This document shows, piece by piece, positions 7,802 to 17,143 of a stretch of 64,000 bases of DNA. The DNA is taken from positions 1 through 64,000 of the forward strand of contig NZ_JAEEGA010000011.1 of the NCBI RefSeq assembly GCF_017829975.1. The letters are read 5' to 3'. The stretch comes from Vagococcus allomyrinae. GTDB taxonomy: Bacteria > Bacillota > Bacilli > Lactobacillales > Vagococcaceae. Within the stretch, counting starts at the first letter, position 1. Each line of letters starts with the position of its first letter. The position numbers were made by a program, and so were the translations under genes. The notes below the pieces were generated by a model. The model saw only the letters and a list, made by a program, of their open reading frames with translations. It was not told the DNA's origin and did not search any database.

Positions 7802-8344
7802 ATGACACGAAAGGTAATTTTTTACGGGGCTATCAGTTTAGATGGATTTCTGGCTCGAGAAGATCAGCAATTGGATTGGCTGTTTGAAACCCCAGGGGGT
7901 GAAGAAACCGCTTATGACGAGTTTATTCAACAAATTGACACCACCATTATGGGACGCACTACCTATGAAGACGTATTATCCAAGTATAGTGGCCCAGAAT
8001 TTATGTATCGAGATAAACGCAATTATGTTTTTTCTCATTCACTCCTTGGTCAAACACCAGCCGAACCTTCGGTAACCTACGTGGCGGGAGACATCGTTCC
8101 CTTCATTAAAGAGTTAAAGCAAGAAGAAGGTTCAGGAATTTGGCTAGTTGGCGGCGGCGCTTTGATTCGTCCGTTAATCGAAGAAAACTTAATTGACGAG
8201 TGGTATATTCAAATTGCCCCAGTTATTTTAGGCAAAGGCGTTCCCTTGTTTTTTGCTAGTCAAGCCGATCTGCGATTGGAATTAGTGGCCGTTAATCGCT
8301 ATCAGCAGTTTGTTGAGATGCATTATCGAAAAAGGTCGACATGA
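7802..8344 (+). CDS. Dihydrofolate reductase-like protein (RibD C-terminal domain family)
   Basis: A 180-residue NADPH-binding reductase of the RibD C-terminal/DHFR-like family. Features seen: N-terminal KVIFYGAISLDGFLAR, TTIMGRTTYEDV in the middle, and GIWLVGGGALIRPLIEENLIDE followed by APVILGKGVPLFF. These are the standard strands of the family, whose members include riboflavin-pathway reductases and many proteins of unknown substrate. It is not next to rib or fol genes, so its substrate cannot be named. An extended -10 element (TGCTAAAAT) lies about 35 bases upstream. Confidence 0.8.
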   Translation: MTRKVIFYGAISLDGFLAREDQQLDWLFETPGGEETAYDEFIQQIDTTIMGRTTYEDVLSKYSGPEFMYRDKRNYVFSHSLLGQTPAEPSVTYVAGDIVPFIKELKQEEGSGIWLVGGGALIRPLIEENLIDEWYIQIAPVILGKGVPLFFASQADLRLELVAVNRYQQFVEMHYRKRST

Positions 8345-8386
8345 AAAAATAAGCTTAGCCATTTACTTGACTAAGCTTATTTTTTA
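8344..8386. terminator. Bidirectional terminator
   Basis: AATAAGCTTAG (8348-8358) pairs perfectly with CTAAGCTTATT (8371-8381), with A-rich and T-rich flanks. It serves both the RibD-like gene on the plus strand and the convergent PTS operon, whose last stop codon lies inside it. Confidence 0.85.
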
Positions 8387-9451
8387 TTTCTCCACCTTAA
8401 CCGTCTCATAGTGATGTAACACCACTCGATATGTATTTGGCTGAACTGCATGCTCAAAAGCCTTAGCTGTTTCACAATAATCGTACATCTTTTCAATATA
8501 GGGTGTCATGTCGATAATTTTTTCGCCAATTAAACGAGTGGCTCGCAAGTTGTTCTCAATAGTTGGACTGACCGTGCCAATATATTCATATTCTTTGTTG
8601 TGAAGATGCCCAAAATCAACGGGAATTTTTTCTTTACTGTCCTGAGCACTATAAGCAATTAAGCGCCCATAAGGAGCTAGTGCATTCATACCATCAAGCC
8701 AGGCATTAGCCAGTGGAATCGTATTAATTACCACTTCAGCACCTCTTCCTGCTGTCACTTCTTTTACCCGTTCTACCAACTCTTCTTTATTGGGATCGAT
8801 CACCAAATGGGCGCCTAGAGCCAAGGCCTTGTCCCGTCTTTGTTCATCTGGCTCACTAATGATGACCCTTGCCCCTTGTAACTGACATAACTGAGAATTT
8901 AGCAGCCCCATAATCCCGGCTCCGATAATCACCACCGTATCGCCAAATTTTAGTTTGGCTTTCTCCACACTGTGAATGCAGCATGCCAAAGGTTCTGTCA
9001 ACGCCATTTCCTCAAAAGGAATCGCTTTTGAAACCTTGACTAATTGTTGGGTTTGAACTGCTAAGTATTGAGCCATGCCACCACCGATAATCGTTCCTTC
9101 AAATGGAAAGCGGGGTTTTGATGCATACCCATTTTGACATTGTGTTCCTTGACCGGTTTTACAAAAATCACATTCACCACAATAGTTGAATGTTGACACT
9201 ACATGGTCGCCGACAAGATATTCTTTTACCTCTGCACCGACTGCTAGGACAACTCCAGCAGTTTCGTGACCGCCAACAAAAGGAAAACCAAAATGTTTTT
9301 TACCACTATAGGCTCGCTGCTCGACCGTGCATAATGAGCAAGCTTTCACTTGATACAACACTTCTTTCGGACCGATTTCCGGTAGCGGAAATTCTTTTAA
9401 CCTTAAAGTCGCCACATCTTCTAAAACGAATGCCTTCATCCGATCTATCAT
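8384..9451 (-). CDS. Zinc-dependent medium-chain alcohol dehydrogenase
   Basis: A 355-residue zinc alcohol dehydrogenase, NAD(P)-dependent. Catalytic zinc ligands are in CSLCTVEQ and GHETAG; the four-Cys structural zinc loop reads CGECDFCKTGQGTQC; the Rossmann motif is VIIGAGIMGLLNSQ. The start chosen is the ATG at 9451, seven bases after GGAGGA; a longer frame would run back into the aldolase gene. It is the last gene of the PTS operon, 1 base after the aldolase. By position it should oxidise or reduce a sugar phosphate or polyol phosphate made by the PTS before aldol cleavage. Sorbitol- or sorbose-phosphate type roles are possible but not shown. Confidence 0.85.
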   Translation of the reverse strand: MIDRMKAFVLEDVATLRLKEFPLPEIGPKEVLYQVKACSLCTVEQRAYSGKKHFGFPFVGGHETAGVVLAVGAEVKEYLVGDHVVSTFNYCGECDFCKTGQGTQCQNGYASKPRFPFEGTIIGGGMAQYLAVQTQQLVKVSKAIPFEEMALTEPLACCIHSVEKAKLKFGDTVVIIGAGIMGLLNSQLCQLQGARVIISEPDEQRRDKALALGAHLVIDPNKEELVERVKEVTAGRGAEVVINTIPLANAWLDGMNALAPYGRLIAYSAQDSKEKIPVDFGHLHNKEYEYIGTVSPTIENNLRATRLIGEKIIDMTPYIEKMYDYCETAKAFEHAVQPNTYRVVLHHYETVKVEK

Positions 9452-9452
9452 G

Positions 9453-10298
9453 CTATTTCCTCCAATTCTCAGCTTTATTTTGAGAGCCAAAAAGCTGAAT
9501 ATTTTCGATCAACTTCTCTTTAAACCCTTGTCCCAAATAATTATACACGCCGTAAATACCATACTGGGATAAATCTTGTTTGTTTAACTCAACGACCATA
9601 TTGCGTTTTAATTCATTGGAAAGATTGACTTTATTGATTCCTTCTCGGGCCAAACGTGACAAGTTTTCCTCTCCTGTTCCAGAACCACCATGGAGAACTA
9701 ATGGGACAGGAACTTGCTCTCGCAACTCCTTTAACAAATCAAAACGAATATCAGGCTCACCTTTGTATACACCATGAGCTGTCCCAATCGCAACAGCTAA
9801 ACAATCAACGCCAGTTTCTGCCACAAAGCGCACGGCTTCAGCTGGCACCGTCAGTCCTGAATAACCGTCAACCTCATAATTATCTGCCCCACCAACATGA
9901 CCTAGCTCAGCTTCCACACTAACACCAACAGCATGAGCGATCTTAACCAGCTCTTTTACCTGACTGACATTTTCAGCAAAAGGCAGTTCTGATCGGTCAA
10001 CCATAATTGAAGTAAAGCCAGCACGAATGGCCATAACGCAATTTTCAAAGTTTTTACCATGATCTAAATTAAGGGCAATTGGAACAGCTGAGCGCCTGAT
10101 TAAGTCAGTGGCAATTCTGCCTAAGTAACAGATATCAGGATTAACGTGATAGGGTACGCCTAATATTAAAGGGCTGTTCATCTCTTCTGCCCCATCGATG
10201 GCGGCCCTTAAATTATGTTCATTATCAATATTGGGGGCCGCTACTGCATAATTGTCCACCCGTGCCTGATCTAATAGTTCCTTCATTGTGACTAACAT
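9453..10298 (-). CDS. Class II ketose-bisphosphate aldolase
   Basis: Zinc-dependent aldolase of the FbaA/GatY/KbaY family, 281 residues. Zinc and substrate motifs are visible: ALNLDHGKNFENC, EAELGHVGG, and VLHGGSGTGEENL (phosphate-binding and zinc His). The family cleaves ketose phosphates such as fructose-1,6-bisphosphate or tagatose-1,6-bisphosphate into dihydroxyacetone phosphate and an aldehyde. A position inside a PTS operon argues for a dedicated catabolic substrate rather than glycolysis. Its start overlaps nothing and it follows the IICD gene by 23 bases. Confidence 0.87.
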   Translation of the reverse strand: MLVTMKELLDQARVDNYAVAAPNIDNEHNLRAAIDGAEEMNSPLILGVPYHVNPDICYLGRIATDLIRRSAVPIALNLDHGKNFENCVMAIRAGFTSIMVDRSELPFAENVSQVKELVKIAHAVGVSVEAELGHVGGADNYEVDGYSGLTVPAEAVRFVAETGVDCLAVAIGTAHGVYKGEPDIRFDLLKELREQVPVPLVLHGGSGTGEENLSRLAREGINKVNLSNELKRNMVVELNKQDLSQYGIYGVYNYLGQGFKEKLIENIQLFGSQNKAENWRK

Positions 10299-10321
10299 AT
10301 TTTCCCTCTTTTCTTAAATGA

Positions 10322-11926
10322 TTAAACGGCTAGAATAGTCGTTAAACTGCCGATAATTCCCACAATAATTAGAAGCAACATGACTTTTGTTGTCGAAAGA
10401 CCTTTGTCGATTAGTTTGTAACAACCCAAGGTTAGCAAAAGCGGGATTGCCCCCGGTAAAATCACATCAAAAAACTGTTCTTGTAGATTGAATGGGGTAT
10501 TTCCTGGGATAATAATCCCTGTCTTAACCGTCACATAACTGGCAACTAAGCCCCCAATAACGATACAGCCCATTACTTTGGCACCATCGATAAAACGATT
10601 GATTAACCCACCTTCCAGTAAAGTTAAAATCGCCTCGCTGCCTTTTTTATACCCCAGCATAAAGCTAAAATGATTGATGCCTAAGACGATGACCGTCATA
10701 CTAATCAGGTATAAAATCGGGCCTAGCACATTGCCACCTCGTGACATTCCGATAAAGAAAGATAACAATAAGGGGGTTAAAATCCCCTGCATGACCGTAT
10801 CGCCAATTCCGGCTAAAGGCCCCATCAAGCTAGTCTTAACCGCCGTAATTGCCTCCTCATCCATGCCCTCAGCCCCGAGATATTTTTGTTCCTCCATGGC
10901 TCCAATTAACCCTGTAACAGCTGCCGCAAATTGATTTGAGGTATTATAAAAACCGGTATGACGTTGCAAAGCTTGACTCATTTCAACTGATTCTTCTTGA
11001 TAAAACTTTTTAAAAAATGGCGTCATGGCATGGGCGAAGCCGATTCCTTGCATGCGCTCGTAATTATAAGCCCCTTGAGCGTGAAAGCCCCAAATAATAC
11101 TGGAACGAATCAAATCACTGCGAGTGATCAAGCCACTGCTTTTGGCAATCGGAGCTGGAGGTTCATCATCTATTATTTGTGTCTCATTTTTCTCTTCTTT
11201 CTTTTTAAATTGTAAATACATGATAGTGATAATCAAGCCGATAAATCCTAAGGCAATATTGTCCAATTTGAAATACATAATCAGTAAAAATCCTAAGAAA
11301 AAATAGACTTTGGCCTCTCCATGAAAAATTGATTTCAACGTTAGCCCTAACCCCAAGGCTGGTAATAGGCCGCCGATTACCATTAAAGCACCCAGAACAT
11401 TTTTACCTAAAAAACCTAAAATCCCTGCTACATAATCCGTCCCAAAATAAACAATCATAAAACAAGGTATGACGGTTATCAGAAAGAGTAAGGTCTGAGG
11501 AAACAGGACATTTACCAACCAAAACTTTTTGGCTTTTCCCTCTTGAGCATAGCGGTCAGCCAACTGAACAAAAAAAGTATTGACCGTCAATCTACCAAAC
11601 CACAACAACGTTCCTAATAAACCGATTGGCACAGCAATCGCCAACGCCGCTTCCACATCAATGCCTGCTGTAATCCCTAATGTGGAACCGATAATCGCCG
11701 CTAGTGTGGAATCGCTGGGCATGGTGCCTCCAGCCGAGATATTTCCGATGTACAAAATGTTAATGGCTGCTCCAATCATCGTACCTGTTGCCGGATCACC
11801 TAAAATTAGTCCGACACAAAATCCTGCTACTAAAGGCTTATTAAAGGTAAAATACCCGACACCGATCACCGTCGACATTGCTAAAAAATAGATCATACTG
11901 ATTAACAACCCTTGCAAGATACTCAT
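10322..11926 (-). CDS. PTS mannose-family IIC-IID fused subunit
   Basis: A membrane sugar transporter in which the normally separate IIC and IID subunits form one 534-residue chain. Residues about 1-250 are IIC: repeated membrane segments with GLILGDPATGTMIGAA and the AGGTMPSDSTLAAI loop. A charged linker (KKKEEKNETQIIDDEPP) follows, then IID from about residue 262 with RSSIIWGFHAQGAYNYERMQ, MEEQKYLGAEGMD and membrane segments at the end. The start used (ATG at 11926) follows AAAGGAGCGCAAA; an upstream in-frame start would not have such a site. Substrate unknown. Confidence 0.88.
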   Translation of the reverse strand: MSILQGLLISMIYFLAMSTVIGVGYFTFNKPLVAGFCVGLILGDPATGTMIGAAINILYIGNISAGGTMPSDSTLAAIIGSTLGITAGIDVEAALAIAVPIGLLGTLLWFGRLTVNTFFVQLADRYAQEGKAKKFWLVNVLFPQTLLFLITVIPCFMIVYFGTDYVAGILGFLGKNVLGALMVIGGLLPALGLGLTLKSIFHGEAKVYFFLGFLLIMYFKLDNIALGFIGLIITIMYLQFKKKEEKNETQIIDDEPPAPIAKSSGLITRSDLIRSSIIWGFHAQGAYNYERMQGIGFAHAMTPFFKKFYQEESVEMSQALQRHTGFYNTSNQFAAAVTGLIGAMEEQKYLGAEGMDEEAITAVKTSLMGPLAGIGDTVMQGILTPLLLSFFIGMSRGGNVLGPILYLISMTVIVLGINHFSFMLGYKKGSEAILTLLEGGLINRFIDGAKVMGCIVIGGLVASYVTVKTGIIIPGNTPFNLQEQFFDVILPGAIPLLLTLGCYKLIDKGLSTTKVMLLLIIVGIIGSLTTILAV

Positions 11927-11965
11927 TTTGCGCTCCTTTCCCGATGGGGTCTCACCCCAACTCAC

Positions 11966-12454
11966 CTATTTGCTCTTTTCCAGTAATTCTTTCTCCACTT
12001 TAATCTGTCTATCATCTGGCACTAACTGATAGGATATCCTTGTTCCACCTGCCAACATTCGACTCATTGCAGCTCGTTCTTCATCAGAAGCAAAAACATT
12101 TTTAATCAACTGACGGCGGTTCTTATTTGCCCCCATTCCCCCTAAAATAATTTCTCGAATAACAATCTCAGCACTTTGCAACGTTTCAATAATTTCAGGT
12201 GTTTTGGTTAAAATAAAGATCGATTGAGGTTTTGCTGCTCCTTTTAAAAAGGTAATTGAGTCCTCAATTGTTTTGATAAGTAATTCGATATCAGAGGGTG
12301 CCGCAGCTTTATAAATCCTCGCCATCATAGTATTTTTTGCTAAGTCATTGTCAACAATCAAAATGGCGTCAGCCTTTAGATGTTTCAACCAGGCTGTGAC
12401 CACTTGCCCATGAATCAAACGATCATCAATTCGTGTTAAGACAATCTTTTTCAT
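11966..12454 (-). CDS. PTS mannose/sorbose-family IIB
   Basis: Phosphocarrier of a mannose-family PTS, 162 residues. The phosphorylated residue is His15 in RIDDRLIHGQV, the family signature, and the rest follows the IIB fold to VPDDRQIKVEKEL. It passes phosphate from the IIA next door to the sugar held by the fused IICD. Three bases separate it from the IIA gene. Confidence 0.93.
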   Translation of the reverse strand: MKKIVLTRIDDRLIHGQVVTAWLKHLKADAILIVDNDLAKNTMMARIYKAAAPSDIELLIKTIEDSITFLKGAAKPQSIFILTKTPEIIETLQSAEIVIREIILGGMGANKNRRQLIKNVFASDEERAAMSRMLAGGTRISYQLVPDDRQIKVEKELLEKSK

Positions 12455-12457
12455 CAG

Positions 12458-12862
12458 CTATTCCCCTTTCTTTAGTAAGTCATTGACATAAACAAAGGTC
12501 GTCTGCCCTTCTACTGCCAGTCGTTTTACGACTTGCTCAAGCCTTTCACTTTTTCGTGACATAAGGCATTCTAAAAGTATGGGCAAATTCACACCAGTAA
12601 AATGTTCGAAGTGATACTTTGCCATCAATGTACAGACATTGTTAAAGGGAGTACCATACATGATATCCGTCAGCACTAGCAACTCCTCGCCTGGAACGTT
12701 CTCCTTTAGTCTATCTTCAACTTCTGACTGAAAAGCGTCTAAACAGTGAGCTACATTCAGTGAAACACACTCTATTTTCTCTTGTTTTCCCGCTATCATT
12801 TCTGCGCTCTTCATTAGCTCATTTGCTAAACCGCCGTGAGACACAATGACTATCCTGTACAT
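12458..12862 (-). CDS. PTS mannose-family IIA
   Basis: A 134-residue phosphocarrier that takes phosphate from HPr. The active residue is His9 in MYRIVIVSHGGLANE. It is the first gene of the five-gene operon IIA-IIB-IICD-aldolase-dehydrogenase. The ATG follows AAAGGAGGAGCAAC. The 377 bases upstream, shared with the divergent regulator, hold a weak AGACC/GGTCT hairpin with a T run (13026-13050 region, minus strand) and no convincing sigma-54 promoter. Confidence 0.92.
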   Translation of the reverse strand: MYRIVIVSHGGLANELMKSAEMIAGKQEKIECVSLNVAHCLDAFQSEVEDRLKENVPGEELLVLTDIMYGTPFNNVCTLMAKYHFEHFTGVNLPILLECLMSRKSERLEQVVKRLAVEGQTTFVYVNDLLKKGE

Positions 12863-13228
12863 GTTGCTCCTCCTTTATCTCGATTAGTGTCCACTAAAAG
12901 TAAGCTCAAGCCAGCTAACTCACCTACAGTCTAGCGCCTTCATTATGCCCTTGCAACTTTCCTTTAGTTCCCGAGCAATGTCCTTTCTGTGTTGTTTTTT
13001 GTCGTTAAAAAGAACCTCAGCTCACAAAAAAAGACCCTAATTGGTCTATAAAAAAAAGTCTCACTGATTTTTGTCGCCAAATCCTCAAAAAATAGCACAG
13101 TTTATTTTAAGAGAAACTTATCTGTGTTAAAAAATCACCCGATTTCCCCTTAAAGCTGCACTAAATAACCCAAATTCGTCATCCTTTCCCTATAGCTTTT
13201 TATTAACTTTACGCTACTAAAAGAAAGA

Positions 13229-13256
13229 TTGAACCTCTAATGATTTCTGCTAAAAT
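13229..13256 (+). promoter_or_regulatory. Promoter of the LevR-like regulator
   Basis: TTGAAC (13229-13234), a 16-base spacer and TAAAAT (13251-13256) with a TG one base upstream (extended -10). Transcription should start near 13263, which rules out the upstream ATG at 13240 and fixes translation at 13285. Confidence 0.65.
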
Positions 13257-13284
13257 GGAGGTATCAAATCAAGGAAGGAGTTTT

Positions 13285-15681
13285 ATGATACTTATGATAG
13301 ACATTTATCGCAATTCATTAAACAACCGAGAATTTGAATTACTCAACGCCATTCATCACGACACCTTAAGCAAATTAAAACTAAATGTGCTCAATGACAT
13401 TGGCTGTGATGCCACCACTCTCAGCAATCAATTATTTATTGAACGATCGAATGTTTCTCGAACCCTTAATCGCTTATGTCGCAATGGTTTATTAACTAAA
13501 ATTCAAGGCCGTCCGACGCTCTATTTTGATAAAACTGCTGTTGCTTATTATTTTCCTGAGGTTTTCCTGCCAGATATACTGCCACTTAACGTCACCTTAT
13601 TAAGGTATTTAGAAGAAAATTACGCTTTTAATATTCGAACAGGGCATATCTTTGCAAATTTTTTTGGCACCTTGGAACAAGAAGCCTTATTTAACTTAAC
13701 AGAGGAAGCCAAGGCAGCACTCTATTATCCATCTGAAAGCCTCTCTCTCTTATTGTATGGTCAGGAACATACAGGAAAAAGAGAATTTGCCAAACGCTTA
13801 TTTGCAGTTGGTCTTAACAGAAGGCTTTTCCCTAACAAGGAGGCCTATTACTATCTCGATTGTAACGACTGTTCAGAGAGCACCTCTTTTAGCAAAACAC
13901 TCGAAGCGATTTTGATGACGAAAACAACTAGGAAATTTATCGTGATAGACAGCTTTCATCTGTTAACTGATAAGGAACAGCATAAACTAAAAAAAATAAT
14001 CAATGAAAAAAGCTATTTTTCCCCTCAAGAAAAAATGACCATCCGACCTAATTGCATGTTTTTATTGCTGACGTCTGAGCCTTCTTTTGATCCAAGTCAG
14101 TTCACAGATCCCTTTTCCATCACCTTAGATATGCCTTCTCTGGATCAGCGAACCATGAAAGAAAAGTTACTGTTTATTCTGTCCTTTTTCCAAAAAGAAG
14201 CCGATGCCATCCAGAAAATCATCCGCTTTTCTTATAACGTCCTAAACTGCTTCACCTTATCTCGCTATCCAAGAAATATTCTTAGTTTAGAACTGGAGAT
14301 AAAACGAGCCATTGCTTTGGCTTTCCACCAACAAGTTGATCAAAAATCTCCGATTAATTTAACATTTGATCACTTATCAGATAACCTATTAAATAACATG
14401 CAAACTGATACCCAAATGATTGATGAACTTTACCATATTTATCATTTATTGACTTCTCCGATCGATAAAAATGACATTGTCTTGATGCCAAATCAAGAGT
14501 CTCTATTAACTCGTTTTATCGAGAAGAATATCTTATATGACCGTAATCACTTGCCTTACAACAAACTGCTGATTGCCACCTCTAAGGAATCAACAGACTC
14601 CCCAAGAGAGTTGGTACGACCACTACTTAAACAATTCTATAATAAAAAACTTAATTTGCAGCAACTCAGTCACCCGCAGTTGGTCACTGAGATTCAAGTC
14701 CATTTTAGTTCATTGGGTTTTGATCAGTCTGCAGCCTTATTAAACGGTCTAGTGGCCTATTTTGATCCGTTACTGAGCAATCAAGATGACTCCCTTGCTG
14801 ACCACACTTACGAGTCAATGACAGCTGTCACTCAGGCATGTCGTGATTTTTTAAGTTATTTAAAACAGCAGTATCACTTTAAAGCAAATGAACATGAGGC
14901 ACTTTTTTTGCAAACCTATATTGAAGATGCTTTACTGATAGCTCAAAACAGCAGACCAGCCATTGTAGTGGTAACGGGGACCCTTCCTAGAGGCGAGATC
15001 TATACAACCTTTGCTAATAGTTTGCCTTACACGACGAAAGTCATTTCCATGGAAGCGGCCCAGCTCTTACCCCATGCTCAGACGTTAACCAGTCATCTAA
15101 AGAGATTAGACGAGGGGAAGGGCATTGTTTTTTTGATCAATGATGACGTCCCTAAAGAAGTCCTCACGCTGTTGAGCACATATCCGCGAGATTATTTAGT
15201 TATCGATAAAATGACTATCCAAACCCTTGAAAAAGTGGTTCGTTTGTCTGATAATCCCTTTAACTTTATCGAGGACCTTAGCCGTGCTCTGCAACCTGAC
15301 GGAACCTGCCTCACTGGCGGCCCAGACACTTTGATCCCGATTATCAAACAAGATATCTTAGATAAATCACTAGTCTTTTTAAACCCAACTAAAATTGTCG
15401 ACTCTGCTGTTTCAGTGTTTTATGCCATTATTCACGAGCTACAAATGGCTTATGACGACAGCCTATTTATTCGTTTTCTGCTCCATGTTTCCTTTATGGT
15501 TGAACGAATGCTATTAGAGAATTGTTTAACGTATCAAAATATTAATCTTTTTATTAATGAACATCACGAAATTAACACGGTTATCGATCGCCAAATGACG
15601 ATCATCAGAACCACTTACAATATTATTATTCCCCAATCTGAGATAGCGTATATTACTGAGATTTTTTTAGATGGCAAATAA
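13285..15681 (+). CDS. LevR-like PTS regulator with degenerate AAA+ and PTS-like domains
   Basis: A 798-residue regulator. Order seen: N-terminal winged helix (ERSNVSRTLNRLCRNGLL, about 45-90); an AAA+-like domain (about 140-360) with Walker A-like YGQEHTGKREFAK and Walker B-like KFIVIDSFHLL; a PRD-like stretch; an EIIA-mannose-like fold (AIVVVTGTLPRGEIYT); and a C-terminal PRD (RFLLHVSFMVERML, with its His). Compared with LevR/ManR, the Walker A Ser/Thr is Arg, no GAFTGA sigma-54 contact is visible, and the usual EIIA His region reads TGTLPRG. It is divergent from the PTS operon and probably controls it, perhaps without ATP-driven sigma-54 activation. Start at 13285 follows AAGGAAGGAG. Confidence 0.8.
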   Translation: MILMIDIYRNSLNNREFELLNAIHHDTLSKLKLNVLNDIGCDATTLSNQLFIERSNVSRTLNRLCRNGLLTKIQGRPTLYFDKTAVAYYFPEVFLPDILPLNVTLLRYLEENYAFNIRTGHIFANFFGTLEQEALFNLTEEAKAALYYPSESLSLLLYGQEHTGKREFAKRLFAVGLNRRLFPNKEAYYYLDCNDCSESTSFSKTLEAILMTKTTRKFIVIDSFHLLTDKEQHKLKKIINEKSYFSPQEKMTIRPNCMFLLLTSEPSFDPSQFTDPFSITLDMPSLDQRTMKEKLLFILSFFQKEADAIQKIIRFSYNVLNCFTLSRYPRNILSLELEIKRAIALAFHQQVDQKSPINLTFDHLSDNLLNNMQTDTQMIDELYHIYHLLTSPIDKNDIVLMPNQESLLTRFIEKNILYDRNHLPYNKLLIATSKESTDSPRELVRPLLKQFYNKKLNLQQLSHPQLVTEIQVHFSSLGFDQSAALLNGLVAYFDPLLSNQDDSLADHTYESMTAVTQACRDFLSYLKQQYHFKANEHEALFLQTYIEDALLIAQNSRPAIVVVTGTLPRGEIYTTFANSLPYTTKVISMEAAQLLPHAQTLTSHLKRLDEGKGIVFLINDDVPKEVLTLLSTYPRDYLVIDKMTIQTLEKVVRLSDNPFNFIEDLSRALQPDGTCLTGGPDTLIPIIKQDILDKSLVFLNPTKIVDSAVSVFYAIIHELQMAYDDSLFIRFLLHVSFMVERMLLENCLTYQNINLFINEHHEINTVIDRQMTIIRTTYNIIIPQSEIAYITEIFLDGK

Positions 15682-15685
15682 GCAT

Positions 15686-15728
15686 AAAAAAGGTCAACAA
15701 CTTGCCCTGATGCAAGCTGTTGACCTTT
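15686..15728. terminator. Bidirectional terminator
   Basis: AAAGGTCAACAACTTGC (15689-15705) pairs with GCAAGCTGTTGACCTTT (15712-15728) with one mismatch. It lies between the convergent LevR-like and histidine kinase genes. Confidence 0.85.
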
Positions 15729-15730
15729 CA

Positions 15731-17143
15731 TTAATCTGCTTTCTTTCCGTTTGCCAACGCAAATAGGATTTTCACACTAAAGCGTTGTTCCTCTATCACA
15801 ATCGCTCCTGTTGTCTGGTGCTGCCTTAAAGCATGTTCCACAATTGCTAAACCTAACCCCGTCCCAACCAGCTCCTTATTGCGGGACTCCTGCCCTACAA
15901 CAAACGGTTGCCACAAGGTTTTTACCTCTGTCACAATCGCCTCCCCGGCTGCTAGCTGATTGCTTATTTCAAAAACTAACTGGGAGGTTTTTTTTTCCAA
16001 TTTAATCTCAATTTCCTGACCAGCACTATATCGAATTCCATTACTTAACAAATTATCGATAATCAGCCCTAATAAATAGTCATTGCCTAAAATTAGTACT
16101 TTATCTTGCTGCCAATCAAAATTGGCGCTGACATTAACTTTTTTCTCCTTGGCTGTCAGCAAAAAAGCCACTCGTTCCAATTGTTTTCGCAAAACTGCCA
16201 AAAAATCAACCGTTGATAACGGAAAATCCACTTGGCTAATTCTGCTAAACTGCAACATATCTGAAACAATTCGATCCAGCTCTTCTGCTTGCTTTAAAAT
16301 CACCTGATGATAAGAGCCATCGTCAATGCCATCTGCGATTCCTGAAGCATAGGCTTGAATTACTGCAATGGGGGTTTTTAACTCATGAGTTAAGTCAGCT
16401 GTCAGCTGGCGAATTTGCTGATTTTGCTGATTTAATCGTTCTTGATTTTGCTTCAAAGACTGACTCATAACATTAAGGCTGTGGGCTAAGTCTCCCAGTT
16501 CATTCGGTGGGTAATCAGTGATTGTCACATAATCTAACGCAGTAATTTTTTCTGCACTTTCTTTAATAACTGTCAATGGTTTTAACAAGTGTTTCGTTGT
16601 CATATAAATAAAGCTCATTCCAACTAATAGGACAACTCCTAAAGAAATAAAAAAGAAGCGATTCATAATAGCAGCTGTCTCAGAAAAATGAGCCATCGAT
16701 GTTCCTACTACTACTACTTGTCGGTCAATAATAGCCATTTTGGCTAAATAGGAGGATTTCTGCTTCGGTTGATCATAGTTTCTGGTGATTTCAGGGGTTC
16801 CTTCTGCCAGTTTTTCCATGCTTTCCTCACTCAACCAAAACCGTGTTAACGCAATGCCTTTGCGTTTCATTTTCAACAGTAAATCATCGTTCAAATCATC
16901 CAAAATAAATTTGTCTGGCTCACTGGTGACGATGATAACACCGTATTTTTGTTCAAGGGTCTCAGGCTCTCCCTCCCCTGCTTTTAGTGCTGTCATGGCT
17001 TTACCAACATTGTGTTCAATCTGATTAGTGTAATAATTGGGCAAGAAAAAATAAGTCAAGGCCAACAAGCCAATAAACACCATAGTTAATACGCCAAAAA
17101 GAATGGCTGTCAGCCGTAGACTGATTTTATACTGCCGTTTCAA
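15731..17143 (-). CDS. Sensor histidine kinase
   Basis: A 470-residue membrane kinase. Two membrane segments (about 10-32 and 163-185) flank an extracellular sensor region; HAMP follows (to about 235), then HisKA with the phosphorylated His in LTHELKTPIAVIQAY, then an ATPase domain with NLLSNGIRYS and GTGLGLAIVEHAL. It starts with TTG at 17143, seven bases after GGGG, and overlaps the response regulator gene by 17 bases, so the two are translationally coupled. The signal is unknown. The architecture resembles VanS/PhoR-type kinases; the GH73 hydrolase upstream hints at a cell-wall link. Confidence 0.9.
   Translation of the reverse strand: MKRQYKISLRLTAILFGVLTMVFIGLLALTYFFLPNYYTNQIEHNVGKAMTALKAGEGEPETLEQKYGVIIVTSEPDKFILDDLNDDLLLKMKRKGIALTRFWLSEESMEKLAEGTPEITRNYDQPKQKSSYLAKMAIIDRQVVVVGTSMAHFSETAAIMNRFFFISLGVVLLVGMSFIYMTTKHLLKPLTVIKESAEKITALDYVTITDYPPNELGDLAHSLNVMSQSLKQNQERLNQQNQQIRQLTADLTHELKTPIAVIQAYASGIADGIDDGSYHQVILKQAEELDRIVSDMLQFSRISQVDFPLSTVDFLAVLRKQLERVAFLLTAKEKKVNVSANFDWQQDKVLILGNDYLLGLIIDNLLSNGIRYSAGQEIEIKLEKKTSQLVFEISNQLAAGEAIVTEVKTLWQPFVVGQESRNKELVGTGLGLAIVEHALRQHQTTGAIVIEEQRFSVKILFALANGKKAD

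Noticed and set aside
12863-13239. Possible sigma-54 promoter for the mannose-family PTS operon
   Set aside because: The best match (GGGCAT, five bases, AGGCG on the minus strand) has GG and GC at the right distance but misses most of the consensus, and the adjacent regulator seems to lack the sigma-54 contact motif.
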